This document shows, in pieces, positions 55,051-64,000 of a DNA stretch of 64,000 bases. This stretch comes from Buddleja alternifolia (taxonomy: Eukaryota > Streptophyta > Magnoliopsida > Lamiales > Scrophulariaceae). The stretch covers positions 25,984,843 to 26,048,842 of the forward strand of contig CM033404.1 of assembly GCA_019426215.1 (NCBI GenBank), read 5' to 3'. The notes under the pieces were generated by a model that worked only from the letters and a program-made list of their open reading frames with translations, searched no databases and was not told the origin of the DNA. How positions within the stretch are numbered: position 1 is the stretch's first letter; each line of letters starts with the position of its first letter. The position numbers and the translations under genes were made by a program.

Positions 55051-57231
55051 CCTAAATCCAACAGAGGAACTCTTAAACAGAGAAGGTTACACACACTTTC
55101 CTCATATCGCAAACAGTGCAGATAATAAGAATTCAGCTCCTCTTTGTCTCTGGAAGAATAAAGGAGTTCATGCCGCTGAGCGTCCAGCGTCTCTAACGGA
55201 TGTGATTCAAGCAGAGGCTGATGCGTATTTTGACAGTGTCTGGAATGCCAGCTATCAAATCGATAAATACCGCTTTGAATCTATCAGGGACATTCACCAT
55301 GAGGGCAGCTGAGCATTAGTCAATGCAGGTGCTGACTACTGCATGAATGAGGTTAACTGGTGTGAAGCGTATGTTTCCACCAGTTTTTATTTCAAGAATT
55401 GGTGAAATCTCCCCATCTTTTTGGCATAGGCATGCATGACAAGATGCGTCAGTTCACCAAGTATTGCCTAAAGAAGCGTCAAGAGCGAGTTGGGCCTGTT
55501 ATCAAGCTATCTCTAGTTCATTAGCAGATAGAGCATTTTTTGCGTCAAGCGCTGCACAGACTTTCTATAACTCCTCTCCGCTTCAACGCTCAAGCGTCTA
55601 CCAGTGGCAGCTCACCAGATCTTTCTTGCACTTCTCTTCGAGCCACTGTGATGACAATTTTAGGTTGATGATGAAGATCATGGCCCCCATTCCACATTTT
55701 GACAAGATCTTCATAGAAAACTTGCGGAAACCCAACGGCTCGAGGATTTGCAACTTCCATGGTTATCCACTTCTACCATCTATCAAACAGGAAGTAAGCA
55801 AACATTAGGCATATGTTATTTCCTTACTAGAACAGAATCAGGGCATAGCTCGAGCAGTTTATCCTTATTTGGAATAATACTACTGCATGTATGTGCCTGA
55901 AGCTCACAAATCTCTGTGTCTTCCCAAGGATAAGCTCATTGGATTTTCCTTGCACAACTGGCCCGACATGTTTTTTCTAATTCCCAGACCGCAGTCAAGG
56001 ATTTTTCTAAATCATGTGTTGGACATCATGGGTCCAATGTATGTCCGGGCCAGGGACAGTCCAATGCACACTTTCATTCAAGGGACTTGCATTTGTCATT
56101 CACGACTGAACGAACTTCTTGAAGCTGCTTCAGACTCCTATGCAGATATAGCCAGGTGGAATTTCCAATTCACTGACTTTCATCAAGAGGAGTCAGCGCT
56201 TGAGAAAGTGTCTGTGAAATTAATTGAAGAGTCTGCTCCAGCGTCTGTATCAGAAGTTGCCAGTATTTCAGCGTCTGCTGAAGAACCTATTCAAGCGTCT
56301 CCACTAGAGGACATTCCTGACGCTTCTGAACCCGTTGTTTCTGATGTTGCTGAGGATCTTCCAATCGAAGCACGAGACACAGTCTTTGATCCAGCACATC
56401 AAGTATCTCTTGACTCACTCAAGCATACATCCAGGTTTAAGCGACTGGCTCCTCAAGCGGTTCCTTCGGATGTGAGTCAAACTTTTGGGTCGCTACTGAA
56501 ATCAGTTTTGGAGGAAGTGAGTAATCATGCTACTCAAAATGAAGAAGCCCTCCACTAGATTAAAACTGATTTAGCCAAGATCCAGCCTCAGAACATGAGC
56601 GCTCAAATCACTCATATGCGAGGTGCTGCTTAAGCAGCAGTTGGTGAATGCCACAAAGAGTTTCAAGAACTACATGATGCTACTACGGCAAATCAACTGG
56701 CTATGAAGGAGCATTTTGACAAGCGCCTTGATGATCTGACGGCTTTTGTGGCTTAAATGCTAGTCAAGTCAGCCTACTCATAGAACACTTTATGAAGGTT
56801 GATGATGGCAATAAAGGGGAAGGACAGAGAAGAGGCGAGAAGAGGAAAGCTTCTAGTTCAAGTGTTGTCAGTCCTCCGCTCAAGCATCAAGCCACCCTTC
56901 CTACTTTACCAGTGCCTTCGAGAGCATTCCTTGAACAAATTGATTTTCCTTTTAAACGACCGCCCATTCCAGAGCCTTCTGATCCGAAGCTTATAGCTAA
57001 AGAACAGAAGATGTCAGACTTCAACAGAACGTTCAGAATCTGCTTAAGGCTTATTGGTATTGACCCAGTTGAATGGGATAAGCAGTTTGTTGCTTACAGA
57101 AAGAGACAAAAGGAAGAAAAGAAGTTAGTAATTAATAAAGATCATGCCGCCATGATTAGACTTGAAGAAAATATATCTGAAGCAATCAGGACTGAAATAA
57201 ACAAAAGACTCAACGCTCAAGAAGAAGATTA
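55051..57231 (+). pseudogene. Extra 3' ORF of A2, C-terminal two thirds
   Basis: It begins in mid-ORF at the C junction (L-N-P-T-E-E-L-L) and follows A1 closely: L-W-K-N-K-G-V-H-A, W-N-A-S-Y-Q, Y-C-M-N-E-V-N-W, L-I-P-R-P-Q-S-R-I-F, A-V-P-S-D-V-S-Q-T-F-G and I-P-E-P-S-D-P-K-L-I-A-K-E-Q near the end. The best open stretches are 55887-56558 and 56792-57232. Stops or shifts occur near 55310, 55410, 55805, 56555 and 56630. It preserves residues where A1 has stops (for example the Tyr at A1 7218). The C-terminal part is charged and likely coiled; function unknown. Confidence 0.78.
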
Positions 57232-57452
57232 AGAACTGTCGTTTACTTTGCATTATCTATATTCTTGTCTCTTATGTATTTTTTGATTCAGTTGTAAAAT
57301 GCTTGTACTCTCATTGGTATATATAAAATGCATTTTCAGCTGAAACATCTCGTTGAAGCTTAACTAACTTTAACTAACCTTATCTAACCAAAGCTAACTT
57401 TTATTTTGGCTGTTTAACTCTTGAACTATAAAAGAGTAAATATTGCCATCAT

Positions 57453-57467
57453 CAAAAAGGGAAAAAT
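57453..57467 (+). other. Polypurine tract of A2
   Basis: CAAAAAGGGAAAAAT directly before TGTTAGG; shorter in G than in A1 or B1. The flanking CATCATC/GATGATG inverted repeat is present, with the outer pair changed in both arms compared with B1. Confidence 0.82.
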
Positions 57468-59000
57468 TGTTAGGAAATTTCATGTTAGACGTTTTGATGA
57501 TGACAATTAGGATTTTATGTTAGACCCCAAAATATGTAAGTTTGACTTTATTAGAAAACATATATAAGCTTTGAAGCGTTAGATGTGTAATAGGCTTTAT
57601 AGGCTTTGCTTTATTGTATTCTAGATTGTTAGGCTAAGTGTTCTTAGATTGAGCGTCTGATAATTTCTGAGTGAACTTATCAGTAGTTAACTTTGAAGAC
57701 TCAAGCGCCTGAACTCTAAATGAAGATGAAGATTCCAAGCGTCCTAACGACAAGCTATATCAAGCGTTGATTATAGGACAGAATGAATGAGCGTCTACCA
57801 ATAACTGATTTCACCTGAATTTATTTCTAAGTTCAGAAGGAGTTTAACGCAAATATTCCCAGATCATTAATTGCCAAGGGGCATTTATTTCAAATGCATT
57901 AAATGCTGATAAGAGCATTAAATTTGATAAGCTCTTTTGGACGTATGGAGAAGCCACCCTATTGGACTGTCAATTGTTCACAGATTGCAGCACCAACTTT
58001 TGTGCAGCAGATTTTCAGGAAAAAGGACAAAAGATGTTCACTCGCGGAAGTGAGAAACATGCGCCTGTGCATGTGTCAAACGGACACTTTTTCCAAGATT
58101 TCCTATAAATAGAACTTCAACAACAAGCCAAAATATCAATCGTATTCCAAGCTAAATTGTTGTTGCATTGAAGTCTCATTCCTTAAACTCTCAAAAAAGC
58201 CAGAATATTCAAGCAAACATTTTCTTTGCTTTTCTCAAAATTCCTGAGGCAGTCAACCAATATCTCAAACATTCTTTTCGGAGAAACCTACATTACTATT
58301 GAGATATTACCAAGTTGTTTGAACTTTATCAAAATCAAACAAGCCATTAGAAAAACCTCATCCAAGCCTCGCGATCTGTGTGAAGTCAAAGTTGGATACT
58401 TGCACTATTTCTAGGTGAAAGAAGCAAGGGGATCGAAGTGTCTTGGAGCAAAAATCTGTGTGATCAAGGAGCTCAAGTCATCAATATCCATCTCTCCTTA
58501 ATTTGTAGAAGATTCTGTGTGATTCTTTGAGAATCATTTTAGTGGTTTGCCTCCAAGTGTTCGAGGACAAGAAGGGCGTAGTTGGGATTACACCATCCAA
58601 TGAACCTTACAAATATTGTGTGTTTTACTTTACAGTCAATTTTCATATTATCATATCATTGCATAAATCTGTTAAGTAAAACTCAATCAAACGCTAAGCA
58701 ACTAAAATACATTCTGTGACGCTAAAGCTTTCAAAGAGAAGACTCTAAAATCATTCTGCTGTGCTAACACTGATCAAAGAACTGAACGCTTAAACCTATC
58801 TGGTTATAGTATTCATATCTTGAAGTCTAAGTTAACTTTCTAAAAACAGTCTTCAATAGACGCTCAGTTAAGCACCTACAATTTCAAACGTCCAACCAAT
58901 ATTAATACGAATATTTTTTGAAGTTGAAAAGGACTTCAGGGTCTATTCAAGCCCCCCCCCCCCCCTTCTAGGCCCTTTCGTATGCCACTTGGGACCAACA
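57468..59000 (+). repeat. 3' LTR of A2
   Basis: 1.53 kb, TGTTAGG to GACCAACA, followed by target duplication GATCC (59001-59005). TATA CTATAAATAG is at 58103-58112, preceded by CACTCGCGGAAGTG and the CGCCTGTGCATGTG stretch. A C-rich homopolymer lies just before the end. Confidence 0.93.
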
Positions 59001-59005
59001 GATCC

Positions 59006-59521
59006 TATTCATTCGTTCTCAATTGGGATACGATGTGAGCCACGGGATTGGCTAGGTGTAACCCACATCATTTTGGTTTCCTCCCAATTGCCTTTTGAGA
59101 CGAACCTAAAGAGCCGCGTTTAAAGGAATTGTAAAAGGAAAAATGATGGAATTGACTTGAGACAATTTTCGGTATTGGATATCGCAATTAATTAATTAAT
59201 TAATTAATCATTAGATGATTTTATTAATTAATTAAGTTAATGTGTTAATTAATTTCTTTATGGAAATTAATTATAGAATTAACATGGAATTAATTAGTTA
59301 TTTGATTAATTTATTTATTGGATAAATAATATTAACTAAATAAATAATTAAATATTTAAACACAATTGGACTAAGCCCAAAGGGCTTTGGAACGCCCAAG
59401 GTGGGCGTCCATGTTGCTTAGTTATTTAGGTTTATTGTTTTCTAGTGTAGTATAAATATACTACTTAGTGAAAATAATAAACAAGCCACAATCATAACTT
59501 TCTCTCCATGTCAAAGTCTTC

Positions 59522-59594
<73 letters not shown>

Positions 59595-59684
59595 GCTGTC
59601 TACAAGGAGTAAGAAGAAGAGGATTTTTTGCTTTAATTCCGGCGTGGTGATTTAGAGACAGTAGTAGATTTGCTGTTCAAAGAA
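59006..59684 (+). repeat. 3' LTR of Copia D, middle part
   Basis: Continuation of the D LTR after A2. It holds an AT-rich TTAATTAA-type block (59180-59350), TATA-like GTATAAATATAC (59450-59461) and a (CT)n run (59526-59593) downstream of it. It is split by B4 at 59684/59685. Confidence 0.85.
59526..59593. repeat. (CT)n microsatellite in D LTR
   Basis: An uninterrupted run of 34 CT units, about 65-130 bp downstream of the D LTR TATA box, so probably in the transcribed leader. Confidence 0.95.
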
Positions 59685-61586
59685 TGATGGTCCCAAGTGG
59701 CATACGAAAGGGTCTAGAAGGGGGGGGGTTGAATAGACCCTGAAGTCTTTTTAGACTTCAAAAATTTCGAGTTACTTTTCAAAGATCTGAACGCTTGGAA
59801 GGCTGAGCGCTTGGGTCAAGCGCTTCAGTGAAGATAACTTAGACTTAGTGAGTTTAGCAATTTACCAAAGTAGGGTAACGCTTAGATCACTTAATCAGGG
59901 TTAGCACGGCGGAAATGATTTTTAGCGTTCTTTTAGATAATTTAATCGCTTTGCAATTTTACTTGTCTTTTAGAATAATGTAATATGACAGATATAAGAC
60001 AGTAAAATATAAATGACACAATAATTTGTAAGGTTCGTTGGGTGATGTAATCCCAACTACGTCCTTCTTCTCCTTGATCACTTGGAAGCAATCCACTAAA
60101 TTGATTCTCGAAGAGTCACACAGAGACTTCTACAAAATAGGGAAACAGGAAGAGATGGATATAGATGACTTGAGCTCCTTGGTCACACAGATTTCTATTG
60201 CAAGCCACTTCAATCCTCTGCTTCTGGAAAGACGATCTCGAGCTCCTTGATCACACAGATTTCAGCTCCAATAAAGATCTTCTCCAAGATGGCCTTGAGC
60301 TCCTTGATCACACAGACTTCAGCTCCAATAAAGGTCTTTCTTCAACAAGCTTCTCTTACTCAAAAATACTGCTTGTGGAAGTCAACAATCTTTCTCACTC
60401 AGATGAAAGGTGTTGAGGGTTTATTGTAACAAGTTTGTTTGATGTTGGGAAGTTCAAACAACTTGGAATATCTCAGTAAGAATTTAGGTTTCTTCTTTGG
60501 AAGAGGTTTGAGATATCTGGTGACTGTCTGGAATGTATTTGTGAAGCTTGATGGATTTTGGCTATGGAGTTTGCAAGCTTTTTTCTCAAATTATTTCAGC
60601 AAAGTTTCTCCCTCTTTTTTTTTTGCTCTCTAAGGTTTTTTTTTCAAATAGTCCCTTTTCTGACATTCCTTAATTTCTGCTGATTCTAATTGGATAGGAG
60701 CAGGTTTGAATTCTGAAAAGCTGACAGTCTAGTCTAAAAAGTTGGCTTGTCCACAAGTCATACTGTCCGTTTACATTTAATGCACTTATCAAGCAAATTG
60801 CATTTTGAATTTATTTCCCGTTGGAAATAAATATCCGTTGGTGATTGCATTTAAGTCCTTGATAACTTGGGTTTTATCCTTCAGGTGAATCTGAAAGCTA
60901 GACGCTTGAGTCGCTCAGACGCTTGAGTCAGACGCTTGAATCAGCTGAGCGCTTGAATCAGCCGAGCTCTTGAAACAGCCGAGCGCTTGAATCAGCCGAG
61001 CGCTTGAAATCTCCAAGCGCTTGAATCAGCCGAGCGCTTGAAATAGCCGAGCGCTTGAATCAGCCGAGCGCTTGAAATCTCCGAGCGCTTGAATCAGCCG
61101 AGCGCTTGAAATAGCCGAGCACTTGAATCAGCCGAGCGCTTGAAATCTCCGAGCGCTTAAATCAGCCGAGCGCTTGAAATAGCCGAGCACTTGAATCAGC
61201 CGAGCGCTTGAATCAGCGGAGCGCTTGAAATCTCCGAGTGCTTAAATCAGCCGAGCGCTTGAAATAGCCGAGCGCTTGATTCATAAATCCTAAAGTAGTC
61301 TTTTAGCGTTTGACAGACGCTCAAAGCAAATATTTATCTTCTCTTGACTTCAGACGCTGATCTTCAACTTCATCCTTGATAGACTCACTCAGAATTCTAT
61401 CGGTGACTTGGTATTAAATACTTAGTCTAAAATCTATAAAGATAAAAATTACAAGCCTAACAAAATAAGTAAACTTTCAAACGCTTATACAATATTTTTA
61501 TGAAAGTACAAACTTACATTCTTTTGGGGTCTAACATGAAATCCTATCTTGTCATCATCAAAACATCTACCATGAAATTCCTAACA
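59685..61586 (-). repeat. Solo LTR B4 (Sirevirus-type family B)
   Basis: An isolated minus-strand LTR with perfect 5-bp duplication AAGAA (59680-59684 and 61587-61591) and no internal DNA, the product of LTR-LTR recombination. Compared with B3 it has lost about 95 bp holding the TATA box and CG-rich palindromes (around 60635-60650) and gained a minisatellite (60900-61280). It shares the duplicated CTCCTTGATCACACAGA segment with B3. Confidence 0.93.
60901..61281. repeat. 17-bp minisatellite in solo LTR B4
   Basis: About 20 copies of GAGCGCTTGAATCAGCC, preceded by three looser GACGCTTGAGTC-type units. The tails alternate AATCAGCC, AAATCTCC, AATCAGCC, AAATAGCC, giving a 68-bp higher-order period repeated about four times. 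The corresponding position in B3 and B1 has only a few GCTTGA motifs. Confidence 0.93.
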
Positions 61587-61591
61587 AAGAA

Positions 61592-61731
61592 GGATCACAA
61601 AAGTTGGTTCAAAAATTCAATTACTCGAAGAAAGGTACATAAATTCTTCAAACGATTTAAATACATGAAATCGAGATGAACCACTTGGGATATTTAAATT
61701 TCCGCTGCATTTTATATTTAAAAACCCAACA
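61592..61731 (+). repeat. 3' LTR of Copia D, end
   Basis: Resumes after B4 and ends AAACCCAACA. It contains CCACTTGGGATATTTAAAT and the CCGCTGC block that recurs inverted at 27290-27335. Total D LTR length without insertions is about 1.69 kb. Confidence 0.75.
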
Positions 61732-63646
61732 GGATGCCCTTTTACTTACTCAGTATTTTTCTAATGGGAGAATTATAACATGTGAAATGTTAATAAGTTT
61801 GGTCTTACTTTGCACATTAACTTTTTTATCGCGCAATAAAAGGAAATGCATAAGAATAAGCCTAGCAATTCTAACAACACACACATGTATGGACTATTCT
61901 TGATCAACTCGAGCCAATGAGTGATCGGGGAGGGGTTCTATCCATTACATGGGTTTTCGCCTATACAAGATCTAATCTTCTTCTCCAATACTTCATGCGC
62001 CACCATGAACCGCCAATTGGGACTATCTCTAAACAATTACGTAGACATAACCTATACAAAAATTTTATGAAATTGAAGATACAATAAGGGGGACTCAAAC
62101 TCCGGCCTAATACAACCCAAATAAGACTGTAAAGATAAACCCTAAGTCCTTTCATGGTTTCACCATCACATAAATAAAGAGCATGTAAAACACTTAGACA
62201 CTTATGTGAATTAAACATTAAATCTCATTTAATGATTGATTAAATCTAATTTAATTATTGATTAAATCTAATTTAATCATATCAAAATAAACCTATTTTA
62301 GTTTGACTACTTTAATCAAATTAAAGTGTGACTATGTCAAATAAAGTAACATGGGTAATCTAATCTAAACACATAGCAATACCATGTAAAATAAACTAGT
62401 TGGTATTTAAATCCAATTTAATAAATCTAATTTTATATATATACTAACTTATTTGAAAAGAATTTAAATCTAATTTAGTTAGAAAATTTTTAGTCCAATT
62501 ACATTATTCAATAATCCAATTCAAATTATTTAACTAATTTAATTTAAAATTTGAATAAACTTAAATCCAATTTAATTTATTCACTAAATCCAATTTAGAA
62601 GTTGAAACAAAAAATTTATTTACTTACGGTTTCGCAATTGATAAATAGTTTGGTCAAATTTTAATTGGGCCAAACCCACATAATTAATTATTTCACAATT
62701 GGGTAACCCAATTAAATTGCTGGGTCAAGCCTGACATAATTAATTATGTTGGGCCAGGCCCAGATTAATTTTTAATTAACAGCGAGGCACGGCCCAACAC
62801 TTAAAAATAATTTGTTGGGCCAAGCCCATCACTATTGACCGCGCTAGGCCAAGCCCACCTCTATTTATCTAGTGCTAGGCTAGGCCTAGCGCTGTGTATT
62901 CGTGCACTGGGCTCAGCCCAATGCTCCATTTATGCGCTGGGCTGAGCCGAAAGCTACACACGAGATAAATGAATGCTTTGACCAAAGACTTTAAGATCTA
63001 ACTTACTTATAAATGCATATGATAATCCCTCGTTCACTTTCTAGGGAACGAAGCCTTTCTTGGATATCAGTTAAGAATACTACTTGCCCATTAGGTTACA
63101 ATTCAAGGTTGGCCCCACCAACAGGTGAATTGGGACTAACTACTCTAATGACGAACCTCACGCCACAAGTATATCTTCAACTCGATTCCTCAAGTTTAAA
63201 GTTCAGACACACCTATTACAATTTCATCAATTTTGTCAATGACTGTCAAGGAGTGAAAACCCATGTGACAGAATCGATGCGAGTCACGTCTGAGTGCCAC
63301 TATCTCCATCAGTGCACCTATGATATGAGTTCTTCACTACTTCCTAGTGATTGACGAGCACCTTTCTCGTCAAAACTCACATCATACAGGCCTTCATGAT
63401 TTTCAATGCCCAATTGAAAATCTTTGACTTGCAGACTATTTCAGTACACAAGTATCAGACTCCTCTAGTGCCTTGGAGAGTTAACGCTTGTGTTCATAGA
63501 CTTGTAGATGATTACAATATATAAATGTCAATATGAATGTAAACAACTAAAATGCCTTTTATTGATCTATTTAATAAACAATTGCAATCGATAATGTCCT
63601 ATCATTCACTAATCCTCCAGTGGCATTTGAGGACATTAACCTAACA
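61732..63646 (-). repeat. Copia LTR-like and AT-rich DNA (element E)
   Basis: From TGTTAGG at 63646 (minus) to about 62960 the sequence is a diverged relative of the D LTR 5' part. Then comes a GC-rich stretch with palindromes built on GGGCTGAGCCCA and GCTAGGCCTAGC (62740-62960), and a highly AT-rich stretch. 61765-61790 resembles the C leader near 51790 (GAATTATAACATG). No PBS or second terminus was found, so the inner boundary is undefined. No coding gene is seen. Confidence 0.55.
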
Positions 63647-63649
63647 CTG

Positions 63650-64000
63650 CAGAGAAGTAGAAAGTTAGGCCGAGAAGAAGTGAAGATCAAAGTAGGCAGC
63701 GGGGAAAGCGTTGCAGCTAATAGGATTGGATTTACTTCTTTATTTTTGAATTCTGGACATTTATTATTTTTAGATAATGTTTTACTTTTGCCCAAGGGGC
63801 TTAAAAACACTGTTTCCATTCCTATCATAGTTAAGATTGGATATACATTCCGTTTTTCTAAATTAAATTGCGACATTTATTATGGAAATAAATTAGTTGG
63901 CAATGCTTCTTTAGTTAATGGTTTGTATTATTTAAATGTCCGTAATTCATCTGATTTAAATGTTGTAACTAATAAACGTGGTAGGCAAGAAGCTAACTTA
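63650..64000 (+). pseudogene. D-like Copia protease/pre-integrase fragment, runs off edge
   Basis: An open frame from 63650 to the window end with no native start: S-R-K-L, V-G-S-G-E-S-V-A, L-F-L-N-S-G-H-L-L-F-L, L-P-K-G-L-K-N and L-V-N-G-L-Y-Y-L-N-V. It parallels 29815-30160 of D and represents the protease end and the region before the pre-integrase zinc motif. Its 5' part is replaced by the LTR ending at 63646. The fragment is too short to judge the rest of the element. Confidence 0.8.

Larger units (their letters stand above)
33695..59000 (+). mobile_element. Composite A2 insertion with nested C and G
   Basis: A 25.3-kb insertion in the D 3' LTR, bounded by Sirevirus-type LTRs and a perfect 5-bp duplication GATCC. 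The A2-derived parts are only 33695-34495 and 55051-59000; the rest is Copia C (minus), itself carrying Gypsy G. Gag-pol of A2 was lost in a deletion that also joined its 5' LTR to C leader DNA. Confidence 0.85.

Noticed and set aside
60901..61281. CRISPR-like regular array
   Set aside because: Units are 17 bp head to tail without unique spacers, inside a plant LTR. It is a minisatellite.
61961..62218. ORF of 85 codons on the minus strand
   Set aside because: Lies in LTR- or leader-like AT-rich DNA of element E, with no recognisable domain.

Overview
This 64 kb window is plant nuclear DNA, most likely eudicot heterochromatin. It is built almost entirely from nested, decayed LTR retrotransposons. 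The evidence is Copia-order polyproteins (gag, protease, integrase, RT, RNase H), one Ty3/Gypsy chromovirus, primer-binding sites matching the 3' end of plant initiator tRNA-Met (TGGTATCAGAGC), polypurine tracts, LTRs bounded by TG..CA, and three recoverable 5-bp target-site duplications. I found no host gene, tRNA, rRNA or CRISPR array. The species cannot be named from the sequence. Element names A-G are mine.

Layout. Element F (1-3745, minus): Copia protease and gag remnants, a 2.5-kb leader, PBS and the end of its 5' LTR. A1 (3746-8387, minus): Sirevirus-type Copia; 3' LTR plus most of an extra 3' ORF. B1 (8388-22851, plus): a second Sirevirus-type family with truncated 5' LTR, PBS, gag, integrase, RT/RNase H, a long extra 3' ORF and 3' LTR; it is interrupted by B3 (10887-14026, minus), a deletion derivative. 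B2 (22852-27222, minus): the same family; pol plus the start of the 3' ORF. 27223-28888: AT-rich DNA and the structured leader of D. D (28889-61731, plus): a Copia of another lineage; its 3' LTR is split by A2 and by a solo LTR, B4. A2 (33695-59000, plus, TSD GATCC): Sirevirus shell containing Copia C (34496-55050, minus), whose LTR in turn contains Gypsy element G (35496-45786, minus, TSD ATTTT). B4 (59685-61586, minus, TSD AAGAA): solo LTR with a 17-bp minisatellite. E (61732-63646, minus): Copia LTR-like DNA. 63650-64000 (plus): start of another D-like pol.

How the parts worked. The Sirevirus-type families A and B carry a very long extra ORF between RNase H and the 3' LTR. In B1 this ORF contains two canonical GT-AG introns in phase 1 that restore the reading frame, and a promoter-like segment lies upstream. 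In C and D the 5' leaders hold arrays of hairpins with conserved loops and unrelated stems. In C the G-U pairs fit only the element's own sense strand. These leader arrays, the intron-bearing ORF, and a stem-loop that brackets the polypurine tract in A/B are the strongest candidates for undescribed biology here.

All protein-coding regions of A-F are broken by stops, frameshifts or deletions. G has near-identical LTRs and a clean target duplication, but its RT and integrase catalytic motifs are altered. All calls come from reading the sequence; no database search was run.
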